NCBI GenBank assembly: GCA_029532415.1
Contig: JAQOTA010000062.1
Location: 620,001-684,000, forward strand
Reading direction: 5' to 3'
Length of the DNA stretch: 64,000 nt
Source of the DNA: Marasmius tenuissimus
Taxonomy: Eukaryota; Basidiomycota; Agaricomycetes; Agaricales; Marasmiaceae
The notes under the pieces are model-generated. The model worked only from the letters and a program-made list of their open reading frames with translations. It had not been told where the DNA came from and did not search any database. The translations under genes were made by a program, and so were the position numbers. This document shows positions 1-12,900 of this stretch, piece by piece. Within the stretch, counting starts at the first letter, position 1; each line of letters opens with the position of its first letter.

Positions 1-1
1 C

Positions 2-229
2 TTGGAGATTGACACGATCAAATACGGTGGTCGGCCCAATGCATGCTTGCCTGTGAATCGTGAGGTGGCGGAGCGTCTTTTGACTTTGGAAAGGGGTGGA
101 CTGACTTTGCTCGGTCGCATAGCTGATGGAGAATGGCGACCTCAACATCCGGCGACCTCGCATTGGGATTTGGAGGCGAACAAACGGCGTTGGGCTCGAT
201 TCGGTCATTGCAACTGGCTGATTGACTGA
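2..229 (+). CDS. F-box protein, C-terminal fragment cut by the window edge
   Basis: The open frame enters from the left edge and stops with TGA at 227-229. Its last 50 residues align with the end of the F-box protein at 1391-3010: both have an (L)xIDTxxYxG block, a leucine-rich LLxLxxxGLxxLG stretch, a THW or SHW motif followed by an acidic helix, and a closing RRWxRFG(Y/H)xxWL block. That makes it a tandem paralogue whose F-box lies outside the window. Such proteins recruit substrates to SCF ubiquitin ligases, but this fragment holds none of the F-box itself, so function is inferred only from the neighbour. Confidence 0.7.
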   Translation: MEIDTIKYGGRPNACLPVNREVAERLLTLERGGLTLLGRIADGEWRPQHPATSHWDLEANKRRWARFGHCNWLID

Positions 230-1390
230 TATGGGGGAACGATGCATTGGTGAGTCCTTCAGCTCCCGCTTAAGCACGATTGTAATTGTGCCCCCAGGTC
301 ACTCGATATCCAGTATCCGCAAGCAGGTGTCCTCTGCACTGAGTCAGCCTCACTGGCAGGGACACCGGGGCGACGACGGCGTATTACGAGTCTCCACCCA
401 TCTTCCCTAGCATAGGAGTCGTGCTTGTTCCAAATGTCAACCCCTCTCTTCAACAGACTTATGCACCCCTCGACTATCCCATCTTTGTACTTAACTAACT
501 AGATATTGCGAGCCAGCTGACTCGGAGCGAATCGTACTAGCGGACTTCACTTGTCGCATCGATCTCGCATCTCAGCGTCGCCGTTCTGGCCCCTTCAATG
601 TGGCCCTACAAGCGATTCTGGTCATTGTTGACAAATTCCCAAAACGCCACATTCGACATTTTCATTCATCGATCATTGATTCATTACTCACTTACCAGAC
701 TCGATCACAGTGCACACACCAAAAACACGAGGCTGTCAGTCATATAAGTGTATGGTGCTGACCAGGGCGATAACGCCACGGCTCTGGTCCGCTCGACGCA
801 TATATTTCAGGTGCCGAGGAGGACAAGATCTAGCTGTTGATTGGCCCTGAAAAGTAGGGATTGATGTTCATTTTGAACGATTCGACGCACCGCACTGCTA
901 GTTCTTCAAACTTACACAGTGAGTCTCCTTTTTCCGATGCTGGACCACGAGCCTCGTTCGGGTGAGCAACACCCTGCATGCTTCCGAGTTTTTAATTCGG
1001 GTCGATCTGTGCAAGCCGCATCCTGTTTTTGCTATGGAACAATGATGGATTACCGAACTTAAGAAGATACTTAGAGCAAGCCTAGCACCGGCTAACCGGC
1101 CCATCTTGAATTACCGATTGCCAGTCACGAGCTCTTCGGTGCTTACTCATCGTCGCGAAAAACGACCACCGTCATTACCATCACCATCTGCCAGTGCTCG
1201 CCGTGCTAGTTTTGCGAATCGTGAGCTCAGTGCCAATTCATCACCCTTGTCACTTCCGATTTTCAAGTCTCTGGTTCGAGCCTCGCGGCGCGTCGCCTCG
1301 AAATCGTTCAACCTAGAGTCGAGACGCTTGGAGGTTTTGGGGGTCGCCTTATTCTCGGTAGACTTGACTGAAAACCCATCGAATAGAAAG
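230..1390. other. Intergenic region between two F-box paralogues
   Basis: I see no convincing gene in this stretch. The frame of the next gene is open upstream to about 1106 with no ATG before 1391, so 1106-1390 may hold leader sequence or an extra 5' exon. Confidence 0.4.
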
Positions 1391-3010
1391 ATGATGCCTT
1401 CGCTCCCAATCCAAGGCGAAAGGTCTTACGCCAAAGCTTCAGGGCTCGAAAAAGATTTGCGCCAGAAATTGGAGGCATGGGATGGAAGGATACTCCAGTT
1501 GGAAAATGAATTGAGGACGGCACATCTGGAGCGTACCAGACTGCAGCGCGCTCTCGATGCACTACCAAATCGTGATGCAGTTTGGGCCAAGATTCCGAAC
1601 GAATTACTTGCAGAAATCTTCCAACGTAGTGTCGATGCAGACACCCGTGGACACAGCTTGTCGAGTCAGGCAATGCCATGGGTGCTCGCTCAGGTATGTG
1701 GTCGATGGCGCGAGATCGTGGTCTCTACTCCGATGCTGTGGGTCACGATCCGTGTTCATACGAGACATCTATGCCGCCAGCCCTATCAGATGGTGCAGAC
1801 GTGGTTAGAGAGATCCTTGCCTCTCCCCATCTCATGCCTGGTCATATTCGTCAACGGTGACTTGTACCGCACGGAAGAAACAATTCTCTTTAATTTGCTT
1901 ATGGAGAGCTGTGGACGTTGGAAGCATCTCCACATCCATTTTCGGGATCGTTCTGATCTTTACCCCAAATTATTCGCGAACGAACAATCCACTCTTCAGC
2001 TCGAATCCATCTGGATTTCGTCCCGCATCCCGTATATGCTCCATTACAGAGGACAGCCGCATGCGTTTGGGCGAAACTCCCCAAAGCTATTAGATGCGTC
2101 GATCAACGTCAGTCTTCCCCTCGAATCCCTCGATCAACGTCTTCCTCTTCCTTCAGCTTGGGAAGAGCTACAAGCTTTAGAGTGGATACTCCATTCATCT
2201 CCCCACGATTTCCTCCATGCCGTTTCCGTGTTGCCCCATCTCAGGACCCTATCTCTTACACTCAGGGATAGTACGACGTGGGATGGTTCGCGTGCCGACA
2301 GTACGTTTACGCTATCTGCTCTACGCCGTCTGGAGCTTTCCGGGCAAGTCGATAGCATCGAACGAGTCATGGGTCTTCTTCACGTCCCAAACCTGACCGA
2401 CCTTTCCATCCTCAATTCTCCAATAGAGCGTCCGAGTGCCCTGCAGTCTCTGACTGGTATGCTAGATCGGAGTTCGTGCTGTCTTACAAGGTTTAACACC
2501 TCGTTCAAGACATTTGCAGCTTTTGGTTCCACGGGTTTATACGCGGCCCTTTCGACCATAGAGGAATTTCACATCCGTCTCAACTCGAGAGTCAGTGCCC
2601 GGCAAATCGTGAACATTTTTGAAGCCACCGGTGTACTGCCGCGACTGAGAGCGCTTCATTTGGTGGTTTTCACGGTGGCCGAAGTTTTACCCGAACAGCT
2701 TCTCCAGGATCTTGTCAATGTGGTGAAAGCTCGAGCGCGGCGGGGAGGTATGGATAGCGAAGAATCGCGTCTGGCACTCCTTTCAATCGATACGGCAACA
2801 TATGCAGGCGTACCCAAGCCCAAACCGCGGGTGAACACGCCTGCATTCCAGCAGCTGTTGCGATTGCGGGAGGAGGGACTGGAGGTTCTAGGAAATGTGG
2901 TCGAAGGGAGATGGAATTCGATGTATCAGGCCTCCACGCACTGGAGCTTCGAGGAGGATGAACGTCGATGGTCTAGATTCGGGTATTCCGACTGGCTGTG
3001 TAGCAGCTGA
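1391..3010 (+). CDS. F-box protein with N-terminal coiled coil
   Basis: Single open exon of 539 codons plus stop, starting at the first of two adjacent ATGs (1391). Residues about 10-55 form a heptad-like helix (LRQKLEAW, LENELRTAHLERTRLQRAL). It is followed by an F-box, starting IPNELLAEIFQ and continuing through WVLAQVCGRWREIVVSTPMLW. This coiled-coil/F-box order is typical of the large F-box families of mushrooms. The rest is leucine-rich and irregular, as in the divergent LRR part of these proteins. The likely role is a substrate adaptor of an SCF (Skp1-cullin-F-box) E3 ligase; the substrate cannot be predicted. The end matches the partial gene at 2-229, so the two are tandem duplicates. 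The frame is open upstream without ATG, so a short extra 5' exon is possible. Confidence 0.85.
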   Translation: MMPSLPIQGERSYAKASGLEKDLRQKLEAWDGRILQLENELRTAHLERTRLQRALDALPNRDAVWAKIPNELLAEIFQRSVDADTRGHSLSSQAMPWVLAQVCGRWREIVVSTPMLWVTIRVHTRHLCRQPYQMVQTWLERSLPLPISCLVIFVNGDLYRTEETILFNLLMESCGRWKHLHIHFRDRSDLYPKLFANEQSTLQLESIWISSRIPYMLHYRGQPHAFGRNSPKLLDASINVSLPLESLDQRLPLPSAWEELQALEWILHSSPHDFLHAVSVLPHLRTLSLTLRDSTTWDGSRADSTFTLSALRRLELSGQVDSIERVMGLLHVPNLTDLSILNSPIERPSALQSLTGMLDRSSCCLTRFNTSFKTFAAFGSTGLYAALSTIEEFHIRLNSRVSARQIVNIFEATGVLPRLRALHLVVFTVAEVLPEQLLQDLVNVVKARARRGGMDSEESRLALLSIDTATYAGVPKPKPRVNTPAFQQLLRLREEGLEVLGNVVEGRWNSMYQASTHWSFEEDERRWSRFGYSDWLCSS

Positions 3011-6000
3011 ATTTAGGTGAGTATTTTGCAGACGTTCGTTGACCGCATGATAGTCGTGGAAATTGACTGAGTCATTGAAAGCGAAATAGTTATAATAATC
3101 GCCGGCCATGATCACATATAATGTGCATAAATGACCTTGCACAAGTCTTCGTACAGCCTTTGAAGAAACGGGTCAATTACTGGTGCCTGGTAGAGGCTTC
3201 CCCGCCCCTGACAGCAAAACACTGAACAAGTCAATATTTGCGAACATTATGCAATGGTTTCAAAGCCAAAGAGAGTCCAATACGATTGAGCGACACGGTT
3301 TACGTCAATTTTGAGCATTGAGAGTTGAGGTGGTGGTACTTAGTTGAGGCATACAGGTACTACCAATTCGACTTCAACACACAGTCCGCACCCAATCACC
3401 ACCATCTGACTCCCTGCCAGTGCGCCTTAATAACGGCAAGTCTTAGCTCCGATTTGGATTTCTTTGAACGCTTGCTGAATGAAGCCCTTTCTTATGTCTA
3501 CAGGACCCCATCGCAACCTTGCATCGTTTGGAATGTTCTGTCTTGCCGGAACAATCGTGCACCTTGAATTCGGTCGGTCCTCATTTACAGCGACACTTCC
3601 CCCCTCTTGACCTCAACTCACGACGCGAATGAATTCTGTTCCCATCACAAACTGTAGGGGCTCCAATTCAAAGCAGAGGGGGGGCGAGAATCAATGGCTT
3701 TTTGACAAAGCTTTGTAGACCACTGGATCCAGGTGTCTCCCATCTTTCTCTCTTTCCGATGACAACCTCAAACGATCCGGCACCCGAACCCCCCGTGGAG
3801 TGAATGTACAGGTTAGTAGTTGTTGGTACCACCTCTGAATCCTGATCCGATAAATACTAAAGGCACGACTAAGACGACGTTTGGCATCTCAAATGCCACG
3901 CGTTTTCCATGAACGTCAATCAACTTACCATAGAATGCCGGCTACACGGCAAAGGAGGTTATAGTACATAATAGAGTCGTAAGGCAGGAGAATCTAGAGA
4001 TGCTAGACTCTAGAGTTGAGCGTACACCCGGTGCAGGGTCGAAATCCATAGGGGTTTTCGTCAAGCGAGTTCCCAGTGGCACCGGCGGGAGCGCAGCAGT
4101 CTAGGTCTATAAACTCCGAACGCTTGAGAAAGGAACCGCCGGGAGGTTAGACGGGTCGTCACCGTCGATTCAATTCGTTGATTTCGATTTTGGCGTCGTC
4201 CGACCAACCAGAACTACCGAGGACGGGAACCTTTCATTAATTTCTTGGTGGCATGGCAAACGCGTGGTCGAAGGTTTCCATGGGACCAGCGCTCTAAAGG
4301 TCCATGGACTATGTTGTCCAAGGAAACGGGTAAACCTCCGATGATTCATGAACTTAAAATCCCCTTCAAGTCTGTCAATGATCCGGACGCCGGAGGCATT
4401 CAGAACGGAAGCCGTTAGCCGGTGTCTGAGTAGAAAACCTGAGCAAATTCGCGCTCAACTGGTCTACGAACTTTGTTTAGTACTACCAGTGGTTGTTAGA
4501 CGTAGAAACCAGTGGCAGCACTTCCGATCCCCGGTATATCCGTCGACCTTCCGCGGAAGATTATTTTACGATGATGCCCGCCTCTGGAGTCAGATCTGTG
4601 CTGGAGCATCATCAGTGCCATCAGGGGCGCTGCACTGCAGTAAGGTACCAGCGATGGAGTGGTGTGTTTTCCGGCCGTGCAATTCATGATGATGATGGTG
4701 ATGGTCAAAATGAAGGATAGATCTCCCTTGAAGTTGATGATTCTTCAATCCTCCTATTCCTGCTAGGCCTTATCAAGACCTTCATAAATCAAAAAGACTG
4801 GAAGCTCATTGGGTCCTGGACGCTGGACTCTGATCCCGGATAATGTCTATTATTCAGATGCAGATGTTCGCGGAGGTACCACTCAGACGCCGGGCAGCCT
4901 AGCGACGCTAACTATTTCAACAACCATCGACGGAGTTGCCACATCAACGTCGGAGGAATGGTCAGAATCTGTCAAAGCTCGATCACTCTTCTGGATTTGT
5001 GGCTGGCGCTTGAAAGAGGGTTGCTCGGAGAATGCCGTTGCATTTTGGAGCATGGCAGGCGGTCGCTTGCGTATCCACCTGAGGTTACTGTGGCGGTTCA
5101 GGTAGTTTAGGCAATTCGGATGTGTTCGCCGTTCAAAATCTAAGTCTAGCTTGGACACGATCAAGTCGGGCCGGCCCTTTTACATGTACGCGTCAAACCC
5201 GAACCTCCGTCCAGGTTCTATGAATACAAGAACCTGACAGATTCTTATCGGGCTCTTGAGCGTCGTCGACCGGTATGTAGAGCGCGCTGATAAGTGCCGA
5301 CTCCCAACACCAAGTACGAACTCGGAATTATGGTTATCCAAGGTCGCCACCCTGGCGCTCCCGAGTCGCCCCTCGGCTACCGCTTCCATCAGCTATTGAA
5401 GCCTAGATTCACACTGAGAAAACCGTCCATCGACGTCCTGATATTGTACAGAGGTACGATGGTAAAGATGTGGTTCTCGTCCTTGTCGGAGATTTTCTGG
5501 ACCTGACTCGAGTATTCGCAGGTGTTGGTAAATTTAATCCAACGACAGATACTGTCCTAATGGATTGAAGCTACCATATTGGGACAGGATCAGGATATGT
5601 CAGATCATATAACGGGACACGAAGATCTGGAGGGCCCCGACGGGAAGGCTTCTTTACTACGGTACTTACATGAGTGCAGGAATCTGAGGGTGAGTCTTAC
5701 ATACTGGTGTTGGAATGATACCGACCCCCCGGTGGAATCCTTGTTTATTTCGTTAATGGTCCTTCTGGACTTGGCGACTCGGATGAGCGTGAGCGCTCAG
5801 ATAATGACCGTAAGTGGCGTGGTATGTGGCAGGAGACGGGCCACTGACTCGAGGCTGCGTTCCTCAAACCGCGATTCGACCAGTCCTCCGCCGACCCGGA
5901 GGAGCTGAGCTTGCTCAGGACAAGTACAGCTCTTAATCGTACCTAGATGGTAATTAAAGCGTGAACTTGGCGGTGGAAACGCGAGCTTCATGCTGTTCCC

Positions 6001-6339
6001 GCGCAAAGATGTCCACTCAATGCCCAAGGTCCATGATCAATCGATGATTCTGAGCTAAACAAGTAAAGATTTCCAGAGGGCGTGTTACGAGAGGCAACGT
6101 GAAATCTTGCCTTGTAAACTCCTGGGGTGGCTTCTGTGGCGATGTTCCTTCAAATATCGGTTTGAATGGCCACACGGGACCCCCTGATCACTCTTGCAGA
6201 TGGGGTGAAGCGGGGAACATTGGAAACGGCCGAGATTACTCCTGGGAGTCTGAGTTTTGATATTTTTGGCCCACTGAAGGCAGTATTTTCAGATGTCTCG
6301 GGGCCTCGGAAACTAGCCGATGACCATGATCAGCACAGA
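3011..6339. other. Gene-poor region, no recognisable product
   Basis: Only short open frames occur here (about 60-113 codons on either strand), none with a motif I recognise. Several overlapping plus-strand frames between 4348 and 5908 could be the remains of a decayed gene, but I found no consistent splice model joining them. Confidence 0.4.
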
Positions 6340-8960
6340 AAGAACGGAAATCTAGAGCCTCACTGCCAGCGCAAGTTGATGGAGGAATCGTAGCCTAGTG
6401 TCGACACACTGTGGCAGTTCCACTTAAATCTTGTGATCGCGTCAATCATGAATGGCTCTTTCAAAATCATCATCAAGACATCGGATACCAAGCGAGTACA
6501 TCTGAGTAAGTAGAGACTGAAGGAAAGACACGGTGAACGAGGTCCCTTGTTGTGAGGCGACTAGGGAGTGTGAGTGGCGCTCGAAGATGATGACGGGTGG
6601 CTAGCAACGAAGTGGATGACGGTTTGAAAAGGTTAGACAGGACGAATTAGGGAATCGAAAGTGTCCGAAATACTACTAGCAGCCTGAGAGTTTCAAAAAC
6701 TGTGGCCCAGAGGCGGCACTTCCGAGTTCCAGGTGTTGTTTCAGACGACTTGAGCTCCGGAAGCTAAACCTAAGGTTCAGCACAGTAAAGAAATGATGGG
6801 GGTCCACCGTCCGAGTCCCCAGTACCCCGGTCAGCTAAGTAAACGCCGTGGGACGATGGCTAAAGATAGCCAACGTACGGTGGCGAGAAACCCCACCGCT
6901 TACATTCCACTAAGAAAAGACTCGAAAGGGATAGTTCTCAAACACTGAGAACTCGGTTTCGTCTTGATCTCACTGCACTCGTTTCGATTGGCAACTTACT
7001 TGAGTTCAAGCAACGAAATAATTCAGTATTTATCCGCCGTGGCACTACTTTGTGATCGCGTCAACAATGGAGCATCACGAGATTGGCAGGACGCAGGAGG
7101 ACTTGAAGGGGATGGAAAAGTACGGGAATAGCAAATGAGATAAGGTCAGAGTGTGAGTAGAATTGGGAAGAAGGGTGGCGAGCGGCAAGCAACGAGGTGC
7201 ACCACGGTGCACCGTTGTGGTCTCACTCACGATCAGTGAGAGGACATACGGAACAAACTGGGAACAGTAATATCATTCAGGTTATTAAAACAGTTGGAGC
7301 AAAGACAGCGATACTTTTGGGTGTCTCGACCTTCGGAAGCTGACTAGGGCCACCACAGAAAAACGGATGAACGTGAGGCTCCCGTTTCTCACTGCAATTT
7401 GATCAACTTCCTCGAGTTGGAGACTTGCATGTCGGACGGAGATAATCCGGTATTCATCCACTGTAACAATTCCAGCGTCAACAACACTTAACGACCCTCA
7501 ATGAATTTTACGGTACTCCGCATGCAGGGGGAGCCAGAAGGGATGGGAATGGCGAACGAAGACGACAGACGGGTGCAAACTCCGGGGGACGAGGTATCGT
7601 CCGGAGATGTCGAAACTATTGGACCAGGGGCGGCACTTCAACCGGGCCTCTTCAGCTTCGGAAGCTGACGAGGTTAATCACAGAAAGACAAAATACATAG
7701 AGTTCCCGTTCTTCGCTGCAACTTGATCGTATCATTGTCTTGCTCGCCTTTTATCCGCTGTGTCAGTTCCAATAATCTTTGATGGCGTCAGGAATGATTA
7801 ATGAATTTCGAATGGCCCTCGACGAGCTCACGGGATCTCCAGGACGCGGGGAGACTTGGAGGGATGGGAATGGCGAACGAAGTGGCTGATCACGAGGAAG
7901 TGTGAATGGCAGACTTAGACAGGTGACGAGCCTCACTGGGAACAAAGAAGTGCATGGTCTCACTCACAGGTAGTGAGGGGACAGACGGGGCAAAAGGTTA
8001 GGACAGGAGTATCATCCAAATTCATCGAAATTACTCAGACAGAGGCAGCGATACTCTCAGGTGGTTCCAGCTTCGGAAGCTGACCAGGGCCAGCACAAAA
8101 CACAAAATAAACAAGAGGTTCCCGTTGCTCACTGCAATTTGATCGACTTCCTCCAATCGAGTTTCGGAAGACTTGAGGTGTCCAACGGAAGTTCGTCCGC
8201 TGTGTCGGTTCCAGCGCCAACATTCGGGCGTCTCGAGCTTCGGAAGCTGACTGGGTTGATCACTAAAAGATAAAATACATGGGTTTCCCGTCCTTCACTG
8301 CAACTTGATCGTCTTGCTCTGTGGCAGTTCCAGTAAGCTGTGATGGCGTCAAGAATGATTAATGAATTGATTATCCTCTAGGAGCGCCACGGGATCTACG
8401 GGACGTAGGGAGACTCGAAGGGATGGGAATGGACAACGAAGTGACTGCTTGCGAGGCCAGGAAGTGAGGTGAGGAGCCTAGGCGAATAAAGAAGTGCATT
8501 GTCTCACTCACGCAGGGAGGGGACAGAAGGGGCGTAAGGCTGAGGAGAGGAATATCATCTGGGCTCATCGATATTGCTTAACCACAGGCGGCACTTTCAG
8601 GTGGCACGAGCTAAGGAAGCTGACCAGGGCGAGCACAGGAAGACAGAATGAACATGGGTTCCCGTTCCTCACTGCAACTTGATCGTCTTGCTCGACTTGT
8701 ACTGTTCCACGAAAATAATCCGGTGTTCGCCCGTTGTGGCAGTACCATCGCTCTGTGATCGCGTCAACATTGATTAATGACCTTGACCAGCATCACGGGA
8801 TTTACAGGACCTGAGAAGAGCTCGAAGGAGTGGGAATGTAACGAAGGGGGGTATCCTGGGGCCAGGGAGTGAAAGACAGGTGACGAATAATGAATGAAGT
8901 CGGAATGAATGGTTCCACTTGTGGCTAAAAGGTTAGGAGACTCAGCTTTGAGCTTGAACA
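6340..8960. repeat. Divergent direct-repeat array, six to seven degenerate units
   Basis: The same set of short blocks recurs in the same order and orientation. Block 1 is built on AGCTTCGGAAGCTGAC (near 6753, 7330, 7652, 8070, 8236, 8607). Block 2 resembles CTCACTGCAACTTGATCGTC (near 6365, 7390, 7712, 8128, 8297, 8667). Block 3 resembles TGTGATCGCGTCAA (near 6432, 7050, 7778, 8338, 8755). Block 4 resembles GGTCTCACTCAC with a following GTGAG (near 7218, 7955, 8500). Spacing varies from about 170 to 620 bp and copies are well diverged. Block 1 contains the 13-bp inverted repeat AGCTTC-G-GAAGCT. No coding potential is visible. It may be a decayed satellite or stacked copies of a non-coding element. 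Confidence 0.7.
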
Positions 8961-9814
8961 TTGATGGACAATATTAACTCGGAGACGTTTTGATTCAGGG
9001 ATTGGCGGTGGTAAAAGACTCAAGGGCAGGCCATCTTTCCAATCAGATGCGTTTCATTTTAACGTTCAACGTTCAATACTCACATCATCATTTATCATAT
9101 CGCCCGTATTCAAAGCACCCCGGATGCACACTCGAAGGCAGTAGCCGTGGAAACAATTCAACGAACGCGATGGAGGCTTCCTGATCCATAGATGCCATTC
9201 GTCTATCAGTTAAATAGCGAGCGAGTGCGATGCTGATCGCCCCGTATTCAACTTGAGTTGTGGCGTGTGGATATGGGTACAAAAATTCAGGAAAGTTCCG
9301 CGTTTTGCAGGGTGCGGGGGAATAGAGACTATTCAGTGAGGATGAGGCTATATGTTCTTGCTTGACAAACAAAGCTGCCCCATTCTGGAAGCCCGTCTTT
9401 CTAAGGGATTTCTAAGATGGCCCCTAGCCTGCGCGAGGTAAATCAACATCCAGGGTGGTCATCACGAACCTGGATAGAGTTCGATTGGAAGAAAGACGAG
9501 ACGTCGGAGAGCCGGTGACGAGAGAAACCAGATCCTGCGAGTGAATCTAGTCGTGACTCCATGACTCTGGGACTGAATTGACGATGTACGGAGGGACGTC
9601 GAGATTGAGTCGCTATTGGCAGTGCACCGAAATGATCCGTAATCGAGACTCCGCAGGCAGTCCAGAGATCGCAAGAAGCTGTTTGCTGAGCTCATAGACC
9701 AAGCAACGGCCTGAACAGACGACAGAGAGGGTGCGGTCAGGGTGTCCATGTCAGTGGCCCATGGAAACTAGATGGGCAGGCAAAAAATGGCAGAGAGATC
9801 GTGGGACCGTGGGA
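8961..9814. other. Upstream region of the STE12 gene
   Basis: No gene is recognisable here. The last 100 bp before the STE12 start are pyrimidine-rich, as is usual for fungal promoters and leaders. Confidence 0.4.
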
Positions 9815-9832
9815 TCATGGACCGGTCCATGA
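9815..9832. promoter_or_regulatory. 18-bp perfect palindrome upstream of STE12
   Basis: TCATGGACCGGTCCATGA is a perfect dyad 117 bp before the STE12 start codon. Its position and symmetry suit a binding site for a dimeric regulator, but no factor is known to me for this sequence, and one palindrome of this length could arise by chance. Confidence 0.35.
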
Positions 9833-9948
9833 GGGTGATTAGATCTGTCGATCTGGTTGGTCTCTGTTTGGGCATGGCGGTATGATCGTATAACATAACC
9901 GCCCTTTGCTACTTTGTCGATAATCTCTCTTTCCCCTCACTGTTCCTA

Positions 9949-12900
9949 ATGCAATCCCACCCTCGACATTCCCTCCAGTTAGACGTTGGTATTCCTCACC
10001 ACGAACACGATCCACAAGAACACACAGCTCGACCTAGAGCAAATAACGACAATCACGACCATCTCTTAGACTTTGACCACCAGCATGCCTCCTCCTCCTA
10101 CTCCTCTTTATCTTCGACAAATCCCTCAGCAGCAGCTCCAGGTCTCCCAAAAGGTCTTTCAAGACCGTTAAGTCATCAAGAGCAGGAGAAGCTGGCCGTT
10201 CTCGACCGGCTCAAGTTCTTTCTTGCAACCGCACCATCGAGATGGAATCCTTCACAGTCTGGCATTAGCGGGAGCCAGCCACCCCAGCAACACCCACATA
10301 CCCCTTCACATCCAGCTTTGAATCGGTTTCTACTACCCTCTCAGGAGTTTGTGACTTGTGTGTATTGGAATGAGTTATACCATATCACAGGGACGGATAT
10401 TGTTCGAGCCTTGGTCTTTAGGTGTGTTTTCTTCACACCTCGTGTTCGATTTCGCTCATGTCTTCGATAGGTTTGAAGCGTTTGGGCGGCCAGTCAGGAA
10501 TATGAAGAAGTTTGAGGAAGGGGTATTCAGTGACTTACGAAATCTGAAACCAGGCCAGGATGCGTGCTTGGAGGAACCCAAGGTCTGTATCCCGTTCCAG
10601 TAAATTCAGTATTTTCAATAGCTGACCGTTCTCGTATACAGTCACCGTTTCTTGACTTACTATTCAAATATCAATGTATACGGACGCAGAAGAAGCAAAA
10701 GGTCTTCTATTGGTTCTCGGTACCCCATGACCGTCTATTCCTCGACGCCCTTGAAAGAGATTTGAAGCGAGAAAAGTATGTTGAAGTCATCTACATGTCT
10801 TCTTTGTATTCACCTCCGCCTGCCGCTATCCAGAATGGGGCTGGAGCCCACAACCATTGTCGTCGGTGAACCTGCACTCTCATTCGTTTACGACAGCAGT
10901 TTCAAGCGGAGTTTATACGATCAGTTCGTGCGTGCCGCAGGCGGAAAAGAAGGAGAAGGCGATCTGGAGAGGGCTCTTCGGGGAATCAACGTTGATCCTG
11001 CTGGCTCAGCCCCGTCGTCATTTCCTGTGACAGGAGCCGGAGGTGAGGATGACGGTGCCGACTCAAGCGGAATATCGGACGTAGAGGGCACCGGAACGGT
11101 CAGGCCCCGCACGAAAGGCAAGGACGCCCCCTTTTTCAACATGCTGTCGTTGTTCGAGGGGAGTCCGACCTACAAACAGCGAAGGAAGAAGACCCCAAAT
11201 AGGCCCAGCCCATTAGCTGTTGACTCTGACAGCCAGAATGGGCATGGCTATGGATCGAGCGGATATACTGATAACATGGGATATCTCAATGTCCCAGGGA
11301 TCGCCATGCCTACCTTACCGTCATCTGCCCCACCCGACTACGAGACAAGAGGCAGATACGCGGATGCTTACCCTTACGATGGTGGACTACATCACACGGG
11401 ACCGTCGTCATTCGGGCCGGAAGTGAAGCAGGAGCCCGTCTCTGCTGCTGAGATGTTTATGGCGCAGGCCCGAGGCGAACTTCACCCTCCCACACGCCAC
11501 AACTCTGCCTCTGCTATCTCGCAATCGCATGTTACACCGCATGTGAATAAGCGACACAGCTACGGAGGAACCACGGCGTTGTCCAGCCAGGATGATCCCG
11601 AGGGGATCGTGGACCCTGCGACCGTCGGGGTTTGGTACGAAGGGAAGTTCGCGGGAAGTGGTGTCGGCGCTGGGGCGAATGGGAGGCCACACGATCTCCC
11701 TAGAGCCCAAAGTGCTCATGGGTCGATCAGAATTCCTCAGCAGGGTGAAGGGTCGGGCGCAGACGCACCGGGGCAGGATGGTGGGAGAAGCTTGAAGGCG
11801 AAGGCGTATGGCTGTCCTCTTCTCCCATGTGAACGGTTGTTCAAGAGGCCGGAACACCTAATGAAGCACCTCGAGACACACGCCAACGATGCTGCGGGGA
11901 GAGGGAAGGGAGGTGAGAACGGAGAGCGTGGGTTCGAGTCGATGAATGTTGGGGAATGGATTAATAACATTGATGAGGAGGAGGCTGGCAGTGGACCTAC
12001 TTCGTCGCCACCGTCATCTAATACCCACGGATCTGGTTCTCAAGATGCTGGGGACACGGAGATGTCAGAAATCCGAGTCGGCGAGGATGCTGAAGCGATG
12101 GGCAGGAGGTCTCGAAACATGTTCTCAGGGGCAGCCGTGACGACGCCAGCGGAATTAGCGGCTTCCATCGCGAACGGTGGCCATTCGTTGGAGATGTGCG
12201 AGGTTGAGCTCGATGGAGATCTCTTGGATGTTACCGGCGACGAAGAAGGCTTGGTCAGAGTTGCCAATTCAGCTGGGATTGTCCAGGAACCCCACAGCAT
12301 GGAAGATGTAAGTGGTCGTTCCCTTCATAACTTTGGACACGCTCTAAATCGCGCCGTAGGCTCATCGATTCAGCTTCAATGTCCCCATCCCAGGGCGATC
12401 AGAACCTCAACGAACTTCGAGTTACGACAGCTACGGTAGCTCCTACGAAAGTGGTTCATATTATCCCAGCAACCATGTCGATGTACCCCCCAACACTGGA
12501 GATTGGATGCGTGCAACTCCCAGTCCTGCCTTCAGCACGGTATCCATACCTCCTGGCTCTTCCGCGGGCTACCCTCAGAGACCGATGACCGGATTTAGCG
12601 GGAGGTCCTCGAGACAGAGCTCAAGATCACGACCCTCGTCTGGTATGTTCGATCTCAACATCTACGACTCCGCTTCAGGGGTTACCGCCAGCGCACCATC
12701 TCACAAAGTCGGGTTCGATCACGGGTCCCTCCTTCCGCCAAACGTATACTCAGGGTCAGAGAGTGGCTCTAATTCAGTATCTTCGTCATATTCCAGCTCG
12801 TCGGGAATCCCTCACAGTTCGCCCGCGATACCCGCTCAGAGCCACGCCATGTCTATGGACTCGGGGATGAATGGGGCTCACCAGTCTCTGCTTCTGGGCT

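Noticed and set aside
8494..8682. Small open frames within the repeat array
   Set aside because: They are not conserved between repeat units and lack coding character.
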